Shown piece after piece: positions 1 through 8,852 of a stretch of DNA of 64,000 nt (position 1 is the stretch's first letter; every line of letters starts with the position of its first letter). Both the position numbers and the translations under genes were made by a program. The notes under the pieces are model-generated. The model was not told where the DNA came from, ran no database searches, and saw nothing but the letters and a program-made list of their open reading frames with translations. The DNA is from Altererythrobacter sp. (GTDB lineage: Bacteria > Pseudomonadota > Alphaproteobacteria > Sphingomonadales > Sphingomonadaceae): assembly GCA_017308255.1 (NCBI GenBank), contig JAFKFN010000002.1:186001-250000 (forward strand), read 5' to 3'.

Positions 1-717
1 CCAGCGCAAGGCGTCGAGCCGCCGGCTCTCGGGCGCGGCGATGGGCACGGCGCGGCTGTCGATCGCCAGCGATATCTCGCTTGCCCCGGCCAGCCGCCAG
101 GCGTCGAGCAGCAGGCCGTCCGATACGTCCATCATGGCGCTGGCGAGCGGGGCGAGGGCCTGCCCCTCGGCCAGCCGGGGGCGGGGACGGCGATAGGCGG
201 CGCTGTCCGCGCCGCTGCCGTCACGCAGGGCCTCGAAGCCCAGCATGGCGGCGCCCGGCGCGCCTGTCAGCCACAGCGTATCGCCCGGCCGCGCCCCGGC
301 GCGGGAGGGGACCGGCTTGTGGCTCGCGCGGCCGACCGCCGTCAGGCCATGGGCCCGGGGCGGCCCGCCGGAAGAGGTGTCGCCGCCCAGCAGCGGCACC
401 CCGTATTCACCCAGCACTTGCCCCAGCCCTTCCACGAACCGCCGGTCGTCTTCCCCCAGCATGAAGCCCAGCAGCACGCCGATCGGCTGCGCCCCTTTGG
501 CGGCTAGGTCCGACAGATTGCGCGCAACCAGCTTCCAGGCCACGTCCTCCGGGTCCTGGCCTGGCAGGAAGTGCACGCCTTCCACCATCATGTCATGCGT
601 CAGCACCAGCGCCTCGCCGCCAATCTCGATCACGGCGGCATCGTCGACCAGGCCGCGCGCGGCGGGGTGCGTGGCGAGGGCGCGCAGCGCTCCGATGAAG
701 GCGGCTTCCCCGCTCAT
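1..717 (-). CDS. thiL: thiamine-monophosphate kinase, 3' part outside window
   Basis: ThiL phosphorylates thiamine monophosphate to thiamine diphosphate with ATP, the last step of cofactor synthesis, in the cytosol. The first 239 codons are visible. They show the acidic Mg/ATP site (DDAAV near residue 25), the substrate-binding HDMMVEGVHF segment near residue 41 and the MMDVSDGLLLDAW motif near residue 200. ThiL proteins are usually a little over 300 residues, so about a quarter lies beyond base 1. The ATG at 715-717 lies 11 bp after the nusB stop, giving hisG-hisD-nusB-thiL on the minus strand. nusB-thiL adjacency is common in proteobacteria. Confidence 0.93.
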   Translation of the reverse strand, partial: MSGEAAFIGALRALATHPAARGLVDDAAVIEIGGEALVLTHDMMVEGVHFLPGQDPEDVAWKLVARNLSDLAAKGAQPIGVLLGFMLGEDDRRFVEGLGQVLGEYGVPLLGGDTSSGGPPRAHGLTAVGRASHKPVPSRAGARPGDTLWLTGAPGAAMLGFEALRDGSGADSAAYRRPRPRLAEGQALAPLASAMMDVSDGLLLDAWRLAGASEISLAIDSRAVPIAAPESRRLDALRW

Positions 718-728
718 CGCCGGCGGCC

Positions 729-1178
729 CTAGCGCACCGCCTTCGCTACCGCGTCCAGCACGCCGTTGACGAACTTCGCCTCGCGCGCGTCGAAGAACGC
801 GTGGGCGACATCGACGTATTCGCTGATCGCGCTGCCGGTCGGCACGTCCGGCCGTGCCAGCAGCTCGTAAGTCCCGGCGCGCAGGATCTGGAGCATGGTC
901 TTGTCGAGCCGGGACAGGCTCCACCCCTGCGCCAGCCGTTCGGTCAGGCGGGCGTCGATCTCTTCCTGCCGCGCATCCACGCCGCGCACCACGTCGTCGA
1001 AGAAATCGACTTCGGCTTCGATGTATTGCGCGTCCTCGATTTCGCGGCCCAGCCGGTGCTGGTGGAACTCGTTGAGCAGGCGGGCGATGGGCGTCTTTTC
1101 CATCTCGCGCTGATAGAGCGCCTGAACCGCGGCGAGGCGGGCGGCAGCGCGCGAGCGTGATCGGGGGGGGCTGTTCAT
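729..1178 (-). CDS. nusB: transcription antitermination factor NusB
   Basis: NusB binds boxA RNA together with NusE (S10) and supports antitermination of rRNA operons. The 149-residue product has a basic N terminus, then the NusB helical fold: the RAAARLAAVQALYQ helix near residue 10, LSRLDKTMLQILRAGTYEL near 90 and a C-terminal AREAKFVNGVLDAV segment typical of the family. The start was placed at the ATG at 1176-1178, which overlaps the hisD stop (ATGA), so it is translationally coupled to hisD. Longer readings of this frame run through hisD in the wrong frame and were rejected. Confidence 0.93.
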   Translation of the reverse strand: MNSPPRSRSRAAARLAAVQALYQREMEKTPIARLLNEFHQHRLGREIEDAQYIEAEVDFFDDVVRGVDARQEEIDARLTERLAQGWSLSRLDKTMLQILRAGTYELLARPDVPTGSAISEYVDVAHAFFDAREAKFVNGVLDAVAKAVR

Positions 1179-2464
1179 GCCAGGCGCAGTTCGACGGACT
1201 TGGCGTGGGCCGGCAGGCCCTCCGCCTCGGCCAGCGCCACGGCGGCGGGGCCGATCTTGGCCAGCGCATCGGGGCTGACAGCGATGAAGCTGGTGCGCTT
1301 CATGAAGTCGAGCACGGACAGCCCACTGGCGAAGCGTGCGCGGCGGCCGGTGGGGAGCACGTGATTGGGGCCGGCCACATAATCGCCCACCGCTTCCGGC
1401 GTGTGCCGGCCGAGGAACACGCTGCCTGCGTGGCGCAGCTGGGCGAAGAGGGCCTCCGGCTCGTCCACCGCCAGCTCGACGTGCTCTGCGGCGAGGCGAT
1501 TGGCGAGGGCAGGGGCTTCGGACAGGTCGGACACCACCAGCAGCACGCCGTTGGCGTCCCAGCTCTGCCGCGCGACGCGTTCGGTCGAAAGCATCGTGCA
1601 CTGCACGTCCACCCGATCCTCCACCTGGCCGGCGAAGCCTTCGTCGTCGGTGATGAGGATCGATTGCGCGGACGGATCGTGCTCCGCCTGGCTCAGCAGG
1701 TCGGCGGCGATCCAGTCGGGATCGTTCTTGCCGTCGGCGATGACCAGGATCTCGCTCGGCCCGGCGACCATGTCGATGCCGACCACGCCGTAAAGCTGGC
1801 GCTTGGCTTCCGCCACCCAGGCGTTGCCGGGGCCGGTGACGACATCCACCGGCTTGATCCGCTCGGTGCCGTAAGCCAGCGCGGCCACGGCCTGGGCCCC
1901 GCCCACGCGCCAGATCTCGTCCACGCCCGCCAGGTGCGCGGCGGCGAGCACCAGCGGGTTCACCTCGCCGCGCGGCGTCGGGGTGACGACCGCCAGCCGC
2001 TCCACCCCGGCCACTTTGGCGGGAATGGCATTCATCAGCAGCGAGGACGGATAGGCCGCCCGCCCGCCGGGGACATAGAGCCCGGCGGCATCCACCGGCC
2101 GCCACCGCGCGCCCAGGCGCACGCCGGCCTCGTCGGTGAAATCGCGGTCACGCGGCAGCTGGTCCTGGTGATAGGCGCGGATGCGCGCGGCCGCCAGTTC
2201 CAGCGCCTCGCGCAAGCGCGGCTCGAGCGCGGCGAAGGCGGCCTCGCACGCCTCGGCCCCGATGCGCCAGTCGCCCTCCTCGGTCAGCTTGTGCTTGTCG
2301 AAGCGCTGGGTATATTCCGCCAGCGCCTCGTCACCGCGCTGGCGCACTTCGGACAGGATATCGGCGACCACGCGCGACACGTCGTCCTCGCTCTCGCGCC
2401 GATCGTTGACCAGGCGGGCGAACTTGCGCTCGAAATCGGGATCGCGGGTGGACAGGCGCAGCAT
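1175..2464 (-). CDS. hisD: histidinol dehydrogenase
   Basis: HisD oxidises L-histidinol to L-histidine in two NAD-dependent steps and needs zinc. The 429-residue product has the family's normal length. Visible signatures are GPGNAWVAEAKRQLYG followed by GIDMVAGPSEILVIAD (about residues 218-250), LSQAEHDPSAQ carrying the Gln/His zinc ligands, and the C-terminal PNHVLPTGRRARFASGLSV. The hisG stop and hisD start share one base (TGATG) and nusB overlaps its 3' end, so the four minus-strand genes form one transcription unit. Confidence 0.96.
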   Translation of the reverse strand: MLRLSTRDPDFERKFARLVNDRRESEDDVSRVVADILSEVRQRGDEALAEYTQRFDKHKLTEEGDWRIGAEACEAAFAALEPRLREALELAAARIRAYHQDQLPRDRDFTDEAGVRLGARWRPVDAAGLYVPGGRAAYPSSLLMNAIPAKVAGVERLAVVTPTPRGEVNPLVLAAAHLAGVDEIWRVGGAQAVAALAYGTERIKPVDVVTGPGNAWVAEAKRQLYGVVGIDMVAGPSEILVIADGKNDPDWIAADLLSQAEHDPSAQSILITDDEGFAGQVEDRVDVQCTMLSTERVARQSWDANGVLLVVSDLSEAPALANRLAAEHVELAVDEPEALFAQLRHAGSVFLGRHTPEAVGDYVAGPNHVLPTGRRARFASGLSVLDFMKRTSFIAVSPDALAKIGPAAVALAEAEGLPAHAKSVELRLA

Positions 2465-3150
2465 CAGGCGGCTCCTGAGCTTGTCGAAGGGCGTTCGGCT
2501 TGCGCGCGGAACCGTTCCACCAGCGCGGCAACGCGCGGTTCGGTCTTCAGCGCGGCGCGGTTGACGATCAGTCGGGCGGAGACTGGCATGATCGTGTCGG
2601 TTTCCACCAGGCCGTTATCGGCCAGCGTGCGGCCGGTGGAAACAAGGTCCACGATTCGCATCGACAGGCCCAGCGAAGGCGCCAGTTCCATCGCGCCGTT
2701 GAGCTTGATGCATTCGGCCTGGATGCCCTGCCGCTCGAACCAGCGCTGGGTGATGTTGGGATACTTGGTGGCGATCCGCAGGTGGCTGGCATTGCCGGCC
2801 TTGTATTCGCTGCCCTGCTTCGGCTCGGCCACGGAAAGGCGGCAATGGCCGATGTCGAGATCGACCGGGGCGTACAGCTCCGAATAGCGGAACTCCTCGA
2901 TCACGTCGGAGCCGACGATGCCGGCCTGTGCCGCGCCGAAGGCGACGAAGGTGGCCACGTCGAACGCGCGCACGCGGATGATCCGCGTCTCGCCGCCTTC
3001 GCAGGCGAAGCTCAGCGCGCGGTTGCCCTTGTCGTGGAAGGCGCTTTCCGGCACCAGCCCGGCACGCGCCATCACCGGCAGCGCCTCGTCCAGGATGCGC
3101 CCTTTGGGCACGGCGAAGGTCAGCGGGGAAGGGGTGAGGGCACAAGCCAT
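2464..3150 (-). CDS. hisG: ATP phosphoribosyltransferase, catalytic subunit (short form)
   Basis: HisG condenses ATP and PRPP in the committed step of histidine synthesis. The 228-residue product is the short form, which in other bacteria needs the HisZ regulatory subunit; hisZ is not in this window. The PRPP-binding region is visible near residue 160 ([16 protein letters not shown]). The start at 3148-3150 puts the conserved FAVPKGRIL near residue 13; a start 30 codons upstream would add a non-conserved leader. The last residues (RPSTSSGAA) are encoded by a copy of the sphingomonad-type TTCGACAAGCTCAGG repeat, so the repeat has become the C terminus. Confidence 0.93.
   Translation of the reverse strand: MACALTPSPLTFAVPKGRILDEALPVMARAGLVPESAFHDKGNRALSFACEGGETRIIRVRAFDVATFVAFGAAQAGIVGSDVIEEFRYSELYAPVDLDIGHCRLSVAEPKQGSEYKAGNASHLRIATKYPNITQRWFERQGIQAECIKLNGAMELAPSLGLSMRIVDLVSTGRTLADNGLVETDTIMPVSARLIVNRAALKTEPRVAALVERFRAQAERPSTSSGAA
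2474..2492. repeat. single arm of repeat family C inside the hisG 3' end
   Basis: The + strand reads CCTGAGCTTGTCGAAGGGC, matching one arm of the inverted repeat at 21672-21753. It lies within the last codons of hisG and ends just before the stop. Confidence 0.7.
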
Positions 3151-3193
3151 GGCGCGCGCCGTGTAGGCAAGCGGACGAGAAAGGGCAACGGCG

Positions 3194-4252
3194 ATGGCAG
3201 GCAACCGGGTCATGGAAACGGCCGATGTGCGTGACGGCATCGTCTGGCAGGCCGATCATGCCGACAAGGCCGATGCCCCGATCACCGGCCGCGTCGTGCG
3301 CGCCACCATGGCGATCCTCGATACGCGGACCGAACTCGCCCGGCGCATGGCCACCTGGCCCGGCTTTGTGCTGGAAGACGCCTTGCCGCTCAGGATCGCG
3401 GGCGGGCTCCACTGGCTGCATCTCTCGGGCGCGGAGGCGCGGCTGGCGCCGGTCTATGCCGGGCAGGTGACCGATCAGGCTCTGGTGGACGCGACCGTCG
3501 CCGCCGTGGCGGTGGACTGGGACGCGCGGCTGGTGCCCTGGCTCGACAGCCCGCCGCAGACCAACGAGGCGGGCCGATCGTCCAGCATCATGGGCGGCCT
3601 GCTGTGGCTGGCCCAGCGCCTCGGCCCCCGCTTCGAGATGAACGAGATCGGCGCCAGCGCCGGCGTCAACACGATGATGGAGCGCTATCGCTACGATCTC
3701 GGCGGTGTAGAGGTCGGCCCGGCGGATTCGCCCATGCGGCTCAAGCCCGAATGGCGCGGCCCCCCGCCGCCGGCGGGCGAGGTCGATATCGTCGCGATCC
3801 GCGGCTGCGACCGGGCGCCGGTCGATCTGTGCGATCCGGCGGAGGCCTTGCGGCTCAAGGCCTATGTCTGGGCCGACGCGCAAGAGCGGATGGCCCGCAT
3901 CGACGCGGCCATCCGCCTCGCCGCACATCAGCCCCCGCTGCTTGAGCGCAACGATGCGGGCGCTTTCGTGGAACAGCGGCTGGAAATGCCGCAGCAGGCC
4001 GGCGTCACCCGCGTGCTGTTCCATTCGGTGATGTGGCAGTACCTGCCCGAGGGCACGCGCCGCGCGATCACCACGGCGATGGAACAGGCCGGCTCCCGCG
4101 CCACGGCAGAGCGGCCGCTGGCCTGGATTCGCCTGGAAACCAATCGCGAGACGTTCAGGCACGAATTGTCGATCCGCTATTGGCCGCACGGCGAAACAGC
4201 CGTGAACCTTGCCGAAGCGCATCCGCATGGCGCCTGGGTCATCTGGCATTAA
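3194..4252 (+). CDS. DUF2332 family protein
   Basis: The 352-residue protein matches the DUF2332 family by its overall pattern: an N-terminal helical part, the [19 protein letters not shown] segment near residue 155, a middle [16 protein letters not shown] part, and a C-terminal [10 protein letters not shown] segment near residue 278. The family has no established biochemical role that I can name. The ATG at 3194 follows an AAAGGG ribosome site; an ATG six codons later is possible. It diverges from hisG with about 45 bp between starts. No signal peptide or membrane segment is visible, so it is probably cytosolic. Confidence 0.85.
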   Translation: MAGNRVMETADVRDGIVWQADHADKADAPITGRVVRATMAILDTRTELARRMATWPGFVLEDALPLRIAGGLHWLHLSGAEARLAPVYAGQVTDQALVDATVAAVAVDWDARLVPWLDSPPQTNEAGRSSSIMGGLLWLAQRLGPRFEMNEIGASAGVNTMMERYRYDLGGVEVGPADSPMRLKPEWRGPPPPAGEVDIVAIRGCDRAPVDLCDPAEALRLKAYVWADAQERMARIDAAIRLAAHQPPLLERNDAGAFVEQRLEMPQQAGVTRVLFHSVMWQYLPEGTRRAITTAMEQAGSRATAERPLAWIRLETNRETFRHELSIRYWPHGETAVNLAEAHPHGAWVIWH

Positions 4253-4375
4253 GCTGCGTAACAGGCGCCATACAATTTCATGCAATTTGGTGGGCGGGCG
4301 ACATAAGCCTGCGACGAACAGGTCCTAGTTGGGTGTCATCGCCACAGAGCGACCCGAACACGAAAGGAACTGGTC

Positions 4376-4675
4376 ATGAAAAAGTTTGCCATCATCGCCG
4401 CGGTCGCCGCTGCTGTCGCCGCTGTCCCCGCCGCCGCGCAGGAATCCACGCAAATCTACTTCGGCGATCTCGATGTCGCCTCGGCCACCGGCGCGCATGT
4501 GCTGGGTGAACGGCTCGAAGCGGGCGCCGCCACCGTCTGTGCCCGCCCGGATACCCGCGATCTGAAGGGCATGGCCGCCTGGCAGGAATGCAAGAACGCC
4601 GCCATCACTTCGGGCGTGGAGCAGCTTGCCAGCCAGGGCATCAACGTCAATGCGGCGCCGGCTTCCGTGAAGTAA
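4376..4675 (+). CDS. UrcA family exported protein
   Basis: This small secreted protein of 99 residues has a clear signal peptide (residues 1-21, ending AAA before Gln) and the UrcA pattern: a hydrophobic strand (STQIYFGDLDVAS), then CARPDTRDL and WQECKNAAI containing two cysteines (C55 and C72) that could form a disulfide. UrcA proteins are abundant in sphingomonads and their function is unknown. The ATG follows a good AAAGGA ribosome site. It stands alone between DUF2332 and a convergent ltrA gene. Confidence 0.88.
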   Translation: MKKFAIIAAVAAAVAAVPAAAQESTQIYFGDLDVASATGAHVLGERLEAGAATVCARPDTRDLKGMAAWQECKNAAITSGVEQLASQGINVNAAPASVK

Positions 4676-4699
4676 TCGCCTGAAGTCTTCCTCTTCCCG

Positions 4700-4728
4700 A
4701 ACCGGCTGGGCCCCGCGCCCGGCCGGTT
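4700..4728. terminator. hairpin between convergent urcA and ltrA
   Basis: A 12-bp stem (4700-4711 with 4717-4728, one G-T pair) with a five-base CCCGC loop lies exactly between two convergent genes and touches the ltrA stop codon. There is no T-run on either side, so intrinsic termination is uncertain; it may instead protect 3' ends. Confidence 0.45.
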
Positions 4729-5969
4729 CATGATTCCGGGCCAGGCTCCCGGCCGCGCCAACGGGCGATCCGTTCCTGCCAGCCGCCGTGGAACGAGCCC
4801 CATTCCCAAACCGCCGCCAGGATCATCACCGCGACGGTGAGCGTGCCCAGCGCCAGCGCCGGAATCTTCACCATCCAGCCGGCCAGCGCCAGCGGAACGA
4901 GCAGGGCCAGGGCGGCGAGATGCGAAAGCGGGAACCGGCCATGCGGGCTGGCGACTTGCTTGAAGAACCCCAGCCCCAGCAGGAATACGATCAGCGCCCC
5001 GCACTGGAAGGCGACCAGCGCCGGCGCGGCGGCCCCGTGCGGGTGGGCCAGCAGCAGTTCGTCCGCCACCGCCGCTCCCACGATCCCGGCCACGATCGGC
5101 ATATGCAGATAGGTATAGGCATTGCGCGCGACGCGTCCCGGTTCGGGGTGATGCGCGATCAATTCGGCCCCGCGCCGGGCGCCCACGTCGAAATAGACCC
5201 ACCACATCATCACCGATCCGGCGAAGGCGATCAGGAAGGCGGCGATATTGCCGGACGTCATCGGCTCGCCGGCGAAGGTGGCCCCGGTCACGACGATTCC
5301 CTCGCCCAGCGCGATGATGATGAACAAGGCGGAACGTTCGGCCATGTGGTGGCCGGAAATCGTCCAGTCGCGCACGCTCGAACGGCCCAGGAAGGGCACG
5401 TAGAACAGCGCCGCCGGCCCCGCGTATTCGATCGCCAGCGCCGCGATCCACCAGATCATGCGCGCCGGCCCTTCGGCCAGCACGGCGCCGCCGATCCAGA
5501 GCAGCCCGGAAGCCATGAACCAGATCGCGATGCGCATCATGTTGCGGCCGCTTTCGCCTTCGGCCCGGCGCATGATCGCCGCCAGGAACACGGTGCGGCC
5601 CACTTGTATCGCCACATAGGCGCCGGCGAAGGCCAGCGCGCCGCCGTCGAAGGCGCGGGGCAGGGCCACCGCCATGATCAGGCTTGCCAGCATCACCAGC
5701 AGCAGCGCGATCCGCACCGGCACCCGTTCCGGATCGGCCCAGTTGGCGAACCAGGTGGTGTACATCCACACCCACCACACCGCCGCGAACACGATCGCCG
5801 CCTGCGCCAGCCCCCGCCAGCTCAGCTCGCCCAGCAGCAGATGCGAAATCTGGGTGATCGCAAAGACATAGACGAGATCGAAGAACAGCTCGAGGTAGGT
5901 GACCGGCGTCGGCCCGCCCGCATGATGGCGCAGAAGCGAGCCGCGATCGGCCGGTTCCTCCTCGGGCAT
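4728..5969 (-). CDS. ltrA: low temperature requirement protein A family membrane protein
   Basis: The 413-residue polytopic inner-membrane protein has about ten or more hydrophobic segments. The N terminus carries the LtrA hallmark TYLELFFDLVYVFAITQ near residue 25, and the middle has SALFIIIALGEGIVVTGATF, also typical. LtrA was named from a Listeria cold-sensitive mutant; its transport or enzymatic role is not established. The gene is monocistronic as far as spacing shows, with its 3' end against the urcA hairpin and its 5' end 18 bp from the pirin stop, so it may be the last gene of the bolA-GST-pirin operon. Confidence 0.88.
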   Translation of the reverse strand: MPEEEPADRGSLLRHHAGGPTPVTYLELFFDLVYVFAITQISHLLLGELSWRGLAQAAIVFAAVWWVWMYTTWFANWADPERVPVRIALLLVMLASLIMAVALPRAFDGGALAFAGAYVAIQVGRTVFLAAIMRRAEGESGRNMMRIAIWFMASGLLWIGGAVLAEGPARMIWWIAALAIEYAGPAALFYVPFLGRSSVRDWTISGHHMAERSALFIIIALGEGIVVTGATFAGEPMTSGNIAAFLIAFAGSVMMWWVYFDVGARRGAELIAHHPEPGRVARNAYTYLHMPIVAGIVGAAVADELLLAHPHGAAAPALVAFQCGALIVFLLGLGFFKQVASPHGRFPLSHLAALALLVPLALAGWMVKIPALALGTLTVAVMILAAVWEWGSFHGGWQERIARWRGREPGPES

Positions 5970-5987
5970 CGTGGTCCCCGGGCGGCG

Positions 5988-6884
5988 CTAGGGATAGCTG
6001 ACGGTCAGCGGCTTGCGCGGCAGGGGGATGAACTCCACCTCGTCCCCCGGCACCTTGGGAAAGCGCCCTTGCTGCCAGTCTTCCTTGGCCTGGTTGATCC
6101 GCTCGCGGCTGGAACTGACGAAGTTCCACCAGACATAGCGGCGATCGGCGAAGGCTTCCCCGCCCATCAGCATGACCTTGCCCCCGCGGTCGGAGCGCAG
6201 CGTCATCGTCTCGCCCGGCTTCAGCAGCACCAGCGCATAGAGATCGAGCGGCAGGCCGTCGATGCTCGCCTCGCCGCCCACCAGCATGACCGCGCGTTCG
6301 TCGGCCCCGCCCCTGGCGGAACCGTCGATCGGGATCGCGCCCGCCGGGCCCAGGTCGATCTCGGCATAGATCGTCTCGGCATAGGTCGTCGTCGGCGCGC
6401 GCTTGCCCCACAGCTCGCCCATGATGACCTGCGCCTTCACGCAGGTATCCTCCATCACGGGGATGTCGCTCACCGCCTCGAACGCGGGGTCTAGCTCCTC
6501 GCGCCCCTCGGGCAGGGCCAGCCAGGTCTGCATCCCGTAGAGCGCCGGGCCGCCGCCCCGCTCCGTCTGCGGGCTGCGCTCCGAATGGACGATGCCCTTG
6601 CCGGCCGTCATCAGGTTCACGGTGCCGGGATGAATGGTGGAAAAGGTGCCCAGGCTGTCACGATGGTCGATCGCGCCTTCGAACAGCCAGGTCACCGTGG
6701 CCAGGTTGATGTGCGGATGCGGGCGCACGTCCATCCCTTCGCCGGACGCCAGCCGGGCGGGGCCGAACTGGTCGACGAATACGAACGGCCCGACCATCGC
6801 CCGGGTCGGGCTGGGGATCGCGCGGCGCACCTGGAACCCGCCGAGATCGTGGGTGACGGGGGTGACCGTCTGCAGGATGCTCAT
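5988..6884 (-). CDS. pirin family protein (quercetinase-type cupin)
   Basis: Pirins are bicupin metal proteins; some have quercetin 2,3-dioxygenase activity, while others are redox-dependent regulators. The metal ligands are visible: H56 and H58 in RPHPHIN, then H100 and E102 in GIVHSE. The 298-residue length fits. The start overlaps the stop of the upstream GST gene by 4 bp, giving a bolA-GST-pirin operon. The substrate cannot be inferred from sequence alone. Confidence 0.92.
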   Translation of the reverse strand: MSILQTVTPVTHDLGGFQVRRAIPSPTRAMVGPFVFVDQFGPARLASGEGMDVRPHPHINLATVTWLFEGAIDHRDSLGTFSTIHPGTVNLMTAGKGIVHSERSPQTERGGGPALYGMQTWLALPEGREELDPAFEAVSDIPVMEDTCVKAQVIMGELWGKRAPTTTYAETIYAEIDLGPAGAIPIDGSARGGADERAVMLVGGEASIDGLPLDLYALVLLKPGETMTLRSDRGGKVMLMGGEAFADRRYVWWNFVSSSRERINQAKEDWQQGRFPKVPGDEVEFIPLPRKPLTVSYP

Positions 6885-7582
6885 TCGCTGTCCAGTTCCG
6901 GATAGTAGCGGAAGATGCCGTCCTCATTGAACTCCAGCCGGCGGTCGGATGCAAGATAGGCTTCCACGCCGTCGATGTCCGTCACCGCGCCGCGAACCAG
7001 CTCCAGCCGGGGATAGTCCAGCTCGGCCATGCGATTGGGGAACATGTAGTCGAGCCCTTCCATCAGCTGGAACAGCGACGTGTCCACGTGCGTCCAGCGG
7101 TCACCCAGCATGAAGGGGCCGCCGTTCTCTTCCAGCGCCAGCTCGAAATGGTCGAGGAACCGGGGAATGCGGTGGTCGCGGAAGTTCTGCGCCGCTTCAT
7201 AGGCCGCGTCCATCTGATCCTGGTAATAGAGGCTGGCCGAAACCGGATGATGCACGGCGTGGACTTCGGCGACGATGTCCGTCACGTCGAGCTGCAGCTG
7301 GATCAGTTGCAGGTCGATCTCCAGCTCGCCCGCGCCGAAATCGTGCCGGTCGGCCAGATAGGCCAGGATATGCGCCGTCTGGCCGATGCACAGATCGCCG
7401 TGCACCAGGTAGGGCGGGGCAAAGGGCCGGATGCCGCGGCGGCTGCCGAGGTCTTCCATCAGCGCTTCGGCGCCGTGCTCGCGCGCCATGTCCTCATAAT
7501 CCACCTCGGCCGCTTCCAGCGCCAGCCGCACGAATTCGCCGCGTCCGGGGATATTCGGCCAATACCACAGCTGATAGCTCAC
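6881..7582 (-). CDS. glutathione S-transferase family protein
   Basis: The 233-residue protein has a thioredoxin-like N domain (YQLWYWPNIPGRGEFVRLALE, with a Tyr near the start that may activate glutathione) and an all-helical C domain. The pattern WPNIPGRGE resembles GSTs of the alpha/mu/sigma type. The TAHILAYLADR segment near residue 69 occupies the usual glutathione-binding place. It overlaps pirin at its 3' end (ATGA) and bolA at its 5' end (4 bp), so the three are co-translated. The substrate is unknown. Confidence 0.9.
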   Translation of the reverse strand: MSYQLWYWPNIPGRGEFVRLALEAAEVDYEDMAREHGAEALMEDLGSRRGIRPFAPPYLVHGDLCIGQTAHILAYLADRHDFGAGELEIDLQLIQLQLDVTDIVAEVHAVHHPVSASLYYQDQMDAAYEAAQNFRDHRIPRFLDHFELALEENGGPFMLGDRWTHVDTSLFQLMEGLDYMFPNRMAELDYPRLELVRGAVTDIDGVEAYLASDRRLEFNEDGIFRYYPELDSE

Positions 7583-7857
7583 GCCGTTTCTCCCGGTGCG
7601 AAGGCGCGGATCGCCAGGGCGTGGACTCGCTGCCCCGGAATGTCGCCCAGCGCGCGGTTGACCATGCGCTGGCGCTCCACCCGGTTACGGCCCGCGAAGG
7701 CCGCGCTTTCGATGACCACGGTGAAGTGGGATTCGCCGCTGCCGTCATCGCCGGCATGGCCATGATGCCGTGCGCTGTCGTTGATCACGTCCAGCCGCGT
7801 GGGCAGGAAGGCATGCTGGAGCAGCGTTTCGATTTCTCGTGCGATCGTTCCGCTCAT
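7579..7857 (-). CDS. BolA family protein
   Basis: BolA proteins pair with monothiol glutaredoxins in Fe-S cluster handling, and some act as regulators. The 92-residue product shows the family's layout: IAREIETLLQHAFLP, a HFTVVIESAAFAGRNRVERQRMVN core near residue 45 and a C-terminal GQRVHALAIRAFAP with the conserved His. The start at 7855-7857 was preferred because the upstream extension is not BolA-like. No glutaredoxin gene lies nearby; the partners in this operon are a GST and a pirin, both redox-related. Confidence 0.9.
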   Translation of the reverse strand: MSGTIAREIETLLQHAFLPTRLDVINDSARHHGHAGDDGSGESHFTVVIESAAFAGRNRVERQRMVNRALGDIPGQRVHALAIRAFAPGETA

Positions 7858-7909
7858 CGGTCGTCTCCGGGGGTTTTCATCCGCGCCGCCTATCACCATT
7901 AGAGATCGA

Positions 7910-8500
7910 ATGCGCCCTCAGAAGTTCCACGGCCGATACCCTAGCGAAGGGCGCCAGTGCGCCGCGCCCGGGTGCAGCGAACCCGGTGAATACCGCGCGC
8001 CAGGCAGTGAGGGGCCGAGCTTCGACGGGCCGGGGGACTGGCGCTGGCTGTGCCTCGATCATGTGCGCGAATTCAATGCCGGGTATGATTGGTTCGAAGG
8101 CATGACGGCCGACGAGATCCTCGCCGCGCAATCGCCGATCGCCGGGTGGGAACGGGAAACGCGCGCCTTCCGCCCCGGTGCCGGCGCCATGCCGCGCTGG
8201 GCCGATTTCGACGATCCGCTCGATGCGATCGGCGCGCGCGCTTCGGAGATACGCGGCCGCGCCCAGGCCCGCCAGGCCTCACGCGAACAGGCCGCCCGTT
8301 TCACCGCGCGCGAACGGGAAGCGCTGTCGGTCATGGGCCTTGGCCTCCAGGCAGACCGCGCCGAGCTTCGCAAGCGCTATTCGGTGCTCGTCCGCCGCTA
8401 TCATCCCGATCGCAACGGCGGGGACCGCAGCCACGAGGCGCTGCTGCAACGGGTGGTGGAAGCCTACCAGCTTCTGCGGGGAGCCGCGGCTTTCGCCTGA
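7910..8500 (+). CDS. J-domain protein with N-terminal cysteine cluster
   Basis: The 196-residue protein ends in a J domain (about 135-195) with the HPD tripeptide in YHPDRNGGD, so it should stimulate a DnaK-type chaperone. The N-terminal half has CAAPGC and later WLCLDH, a possible zinc-binding cluster, and a basic/helical linker. This form, with the J domain at the C terminus, is common in alphaproteobacteria and differs from DnaJ itself. The ATG at 7910 was chosen because upstream sequence reads through the divergent bolA promoter. No other chaperone gene is adjacent. Confidence 0.88.
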   Translation: MRPQKFHGRYPSEGRQCAAPGCSEPGEYRAPGSEGPSFDGPGDWRWLCLDHVREFNAGYDWFEGMTADEILAAQSPIAGWERETRAFRPGAGAMPRWADFDDPLDAIGARASEIRGRAQARQASREQAARFTAREREALSVMGLGLQADRAELRKRYSVLVRRYHPDRNGGDRSHEALLQRVVEAYQLLRGAAAFA

Positions 8501-8501
8501 G

Positions 8502-8852
8502 CTACATCGCAGCGCCGTCGAACTCGGTGATCTCCAGCGTGCCGAGGTCCAGGCCCGGCACGCAGCGCAGGTTGATTTCCACCATGGCCACGCCCCCCGG
8601 CCCCTTGCCTTCCGCGAAGGGCGCGCAGCCGCAAGTGGCGCAGAACTGGTGGCGCACCGCATGCTTGTTGAAGGTGTATTCCATGGCCTGCCCCGCCGGG
8701 CGCACGAGGCTGACCTTGTCCGCCGTGGTGAAATGATGGATGTTGCCCTTGCGCCGGCAGATGGAACAATTGCACGTCATGCCCTTGGTGGGCGGATCTT
8801 CGTCCACCGTGGCGCTGAGCGCGCCGCAATGGCAACTGCTGGTGTAAGTCAT
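8502..8852 (-). CDS. GFA family (CENP-V/GFA domain) protein
   Basis: The 116-residue protein has the Cys pattern of the glutathione-dependent formaldehyde-activating (GFA) fold: CHCG near residue 7, CNCSICRR near 28 and CATCGC near 71, which bind zinc. Some members bind glutathione-formaldehyde adducts, but most have no proven activity. It is the promoter-distal gene of the minus-strand detoxification run, overlapping the GST upstream by 4 bp (ATGA). Confidence 0.9.
   Translation of the reverse strand: MTYTSSCHCGALSATVDEDPPTKGMTCNCSICRRKGNIHHFTTADKVSLVRPAGQAMEYTFNKHAVRHQFCATCGCAPFAEGKGPGGVAMVEINLRCVPGLDLGTLEITEFDGAAM

Noticed and set aside
729..2105. A 458-codon frame covering nusB and much of hisD on the minus strand
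   Set aside because: Only its 3' 150 codons (NusB) are coding; the rest is a shadow of hisD with Arg/Gly-rich, low-complexity content.
1157..2887. A long + strand frame of 576 codons
   Set aside because: Antisense to hisD and hisG. His/Gly/Ala-rich composition is typical of GC-rich antisense frames, with no motif.
4456..6494. Long frames on both strands over ltrA and pirin
   Set aside because: Shadows of ltrA and pirin in other frames, no family motif, extreme Arg/Gly content.
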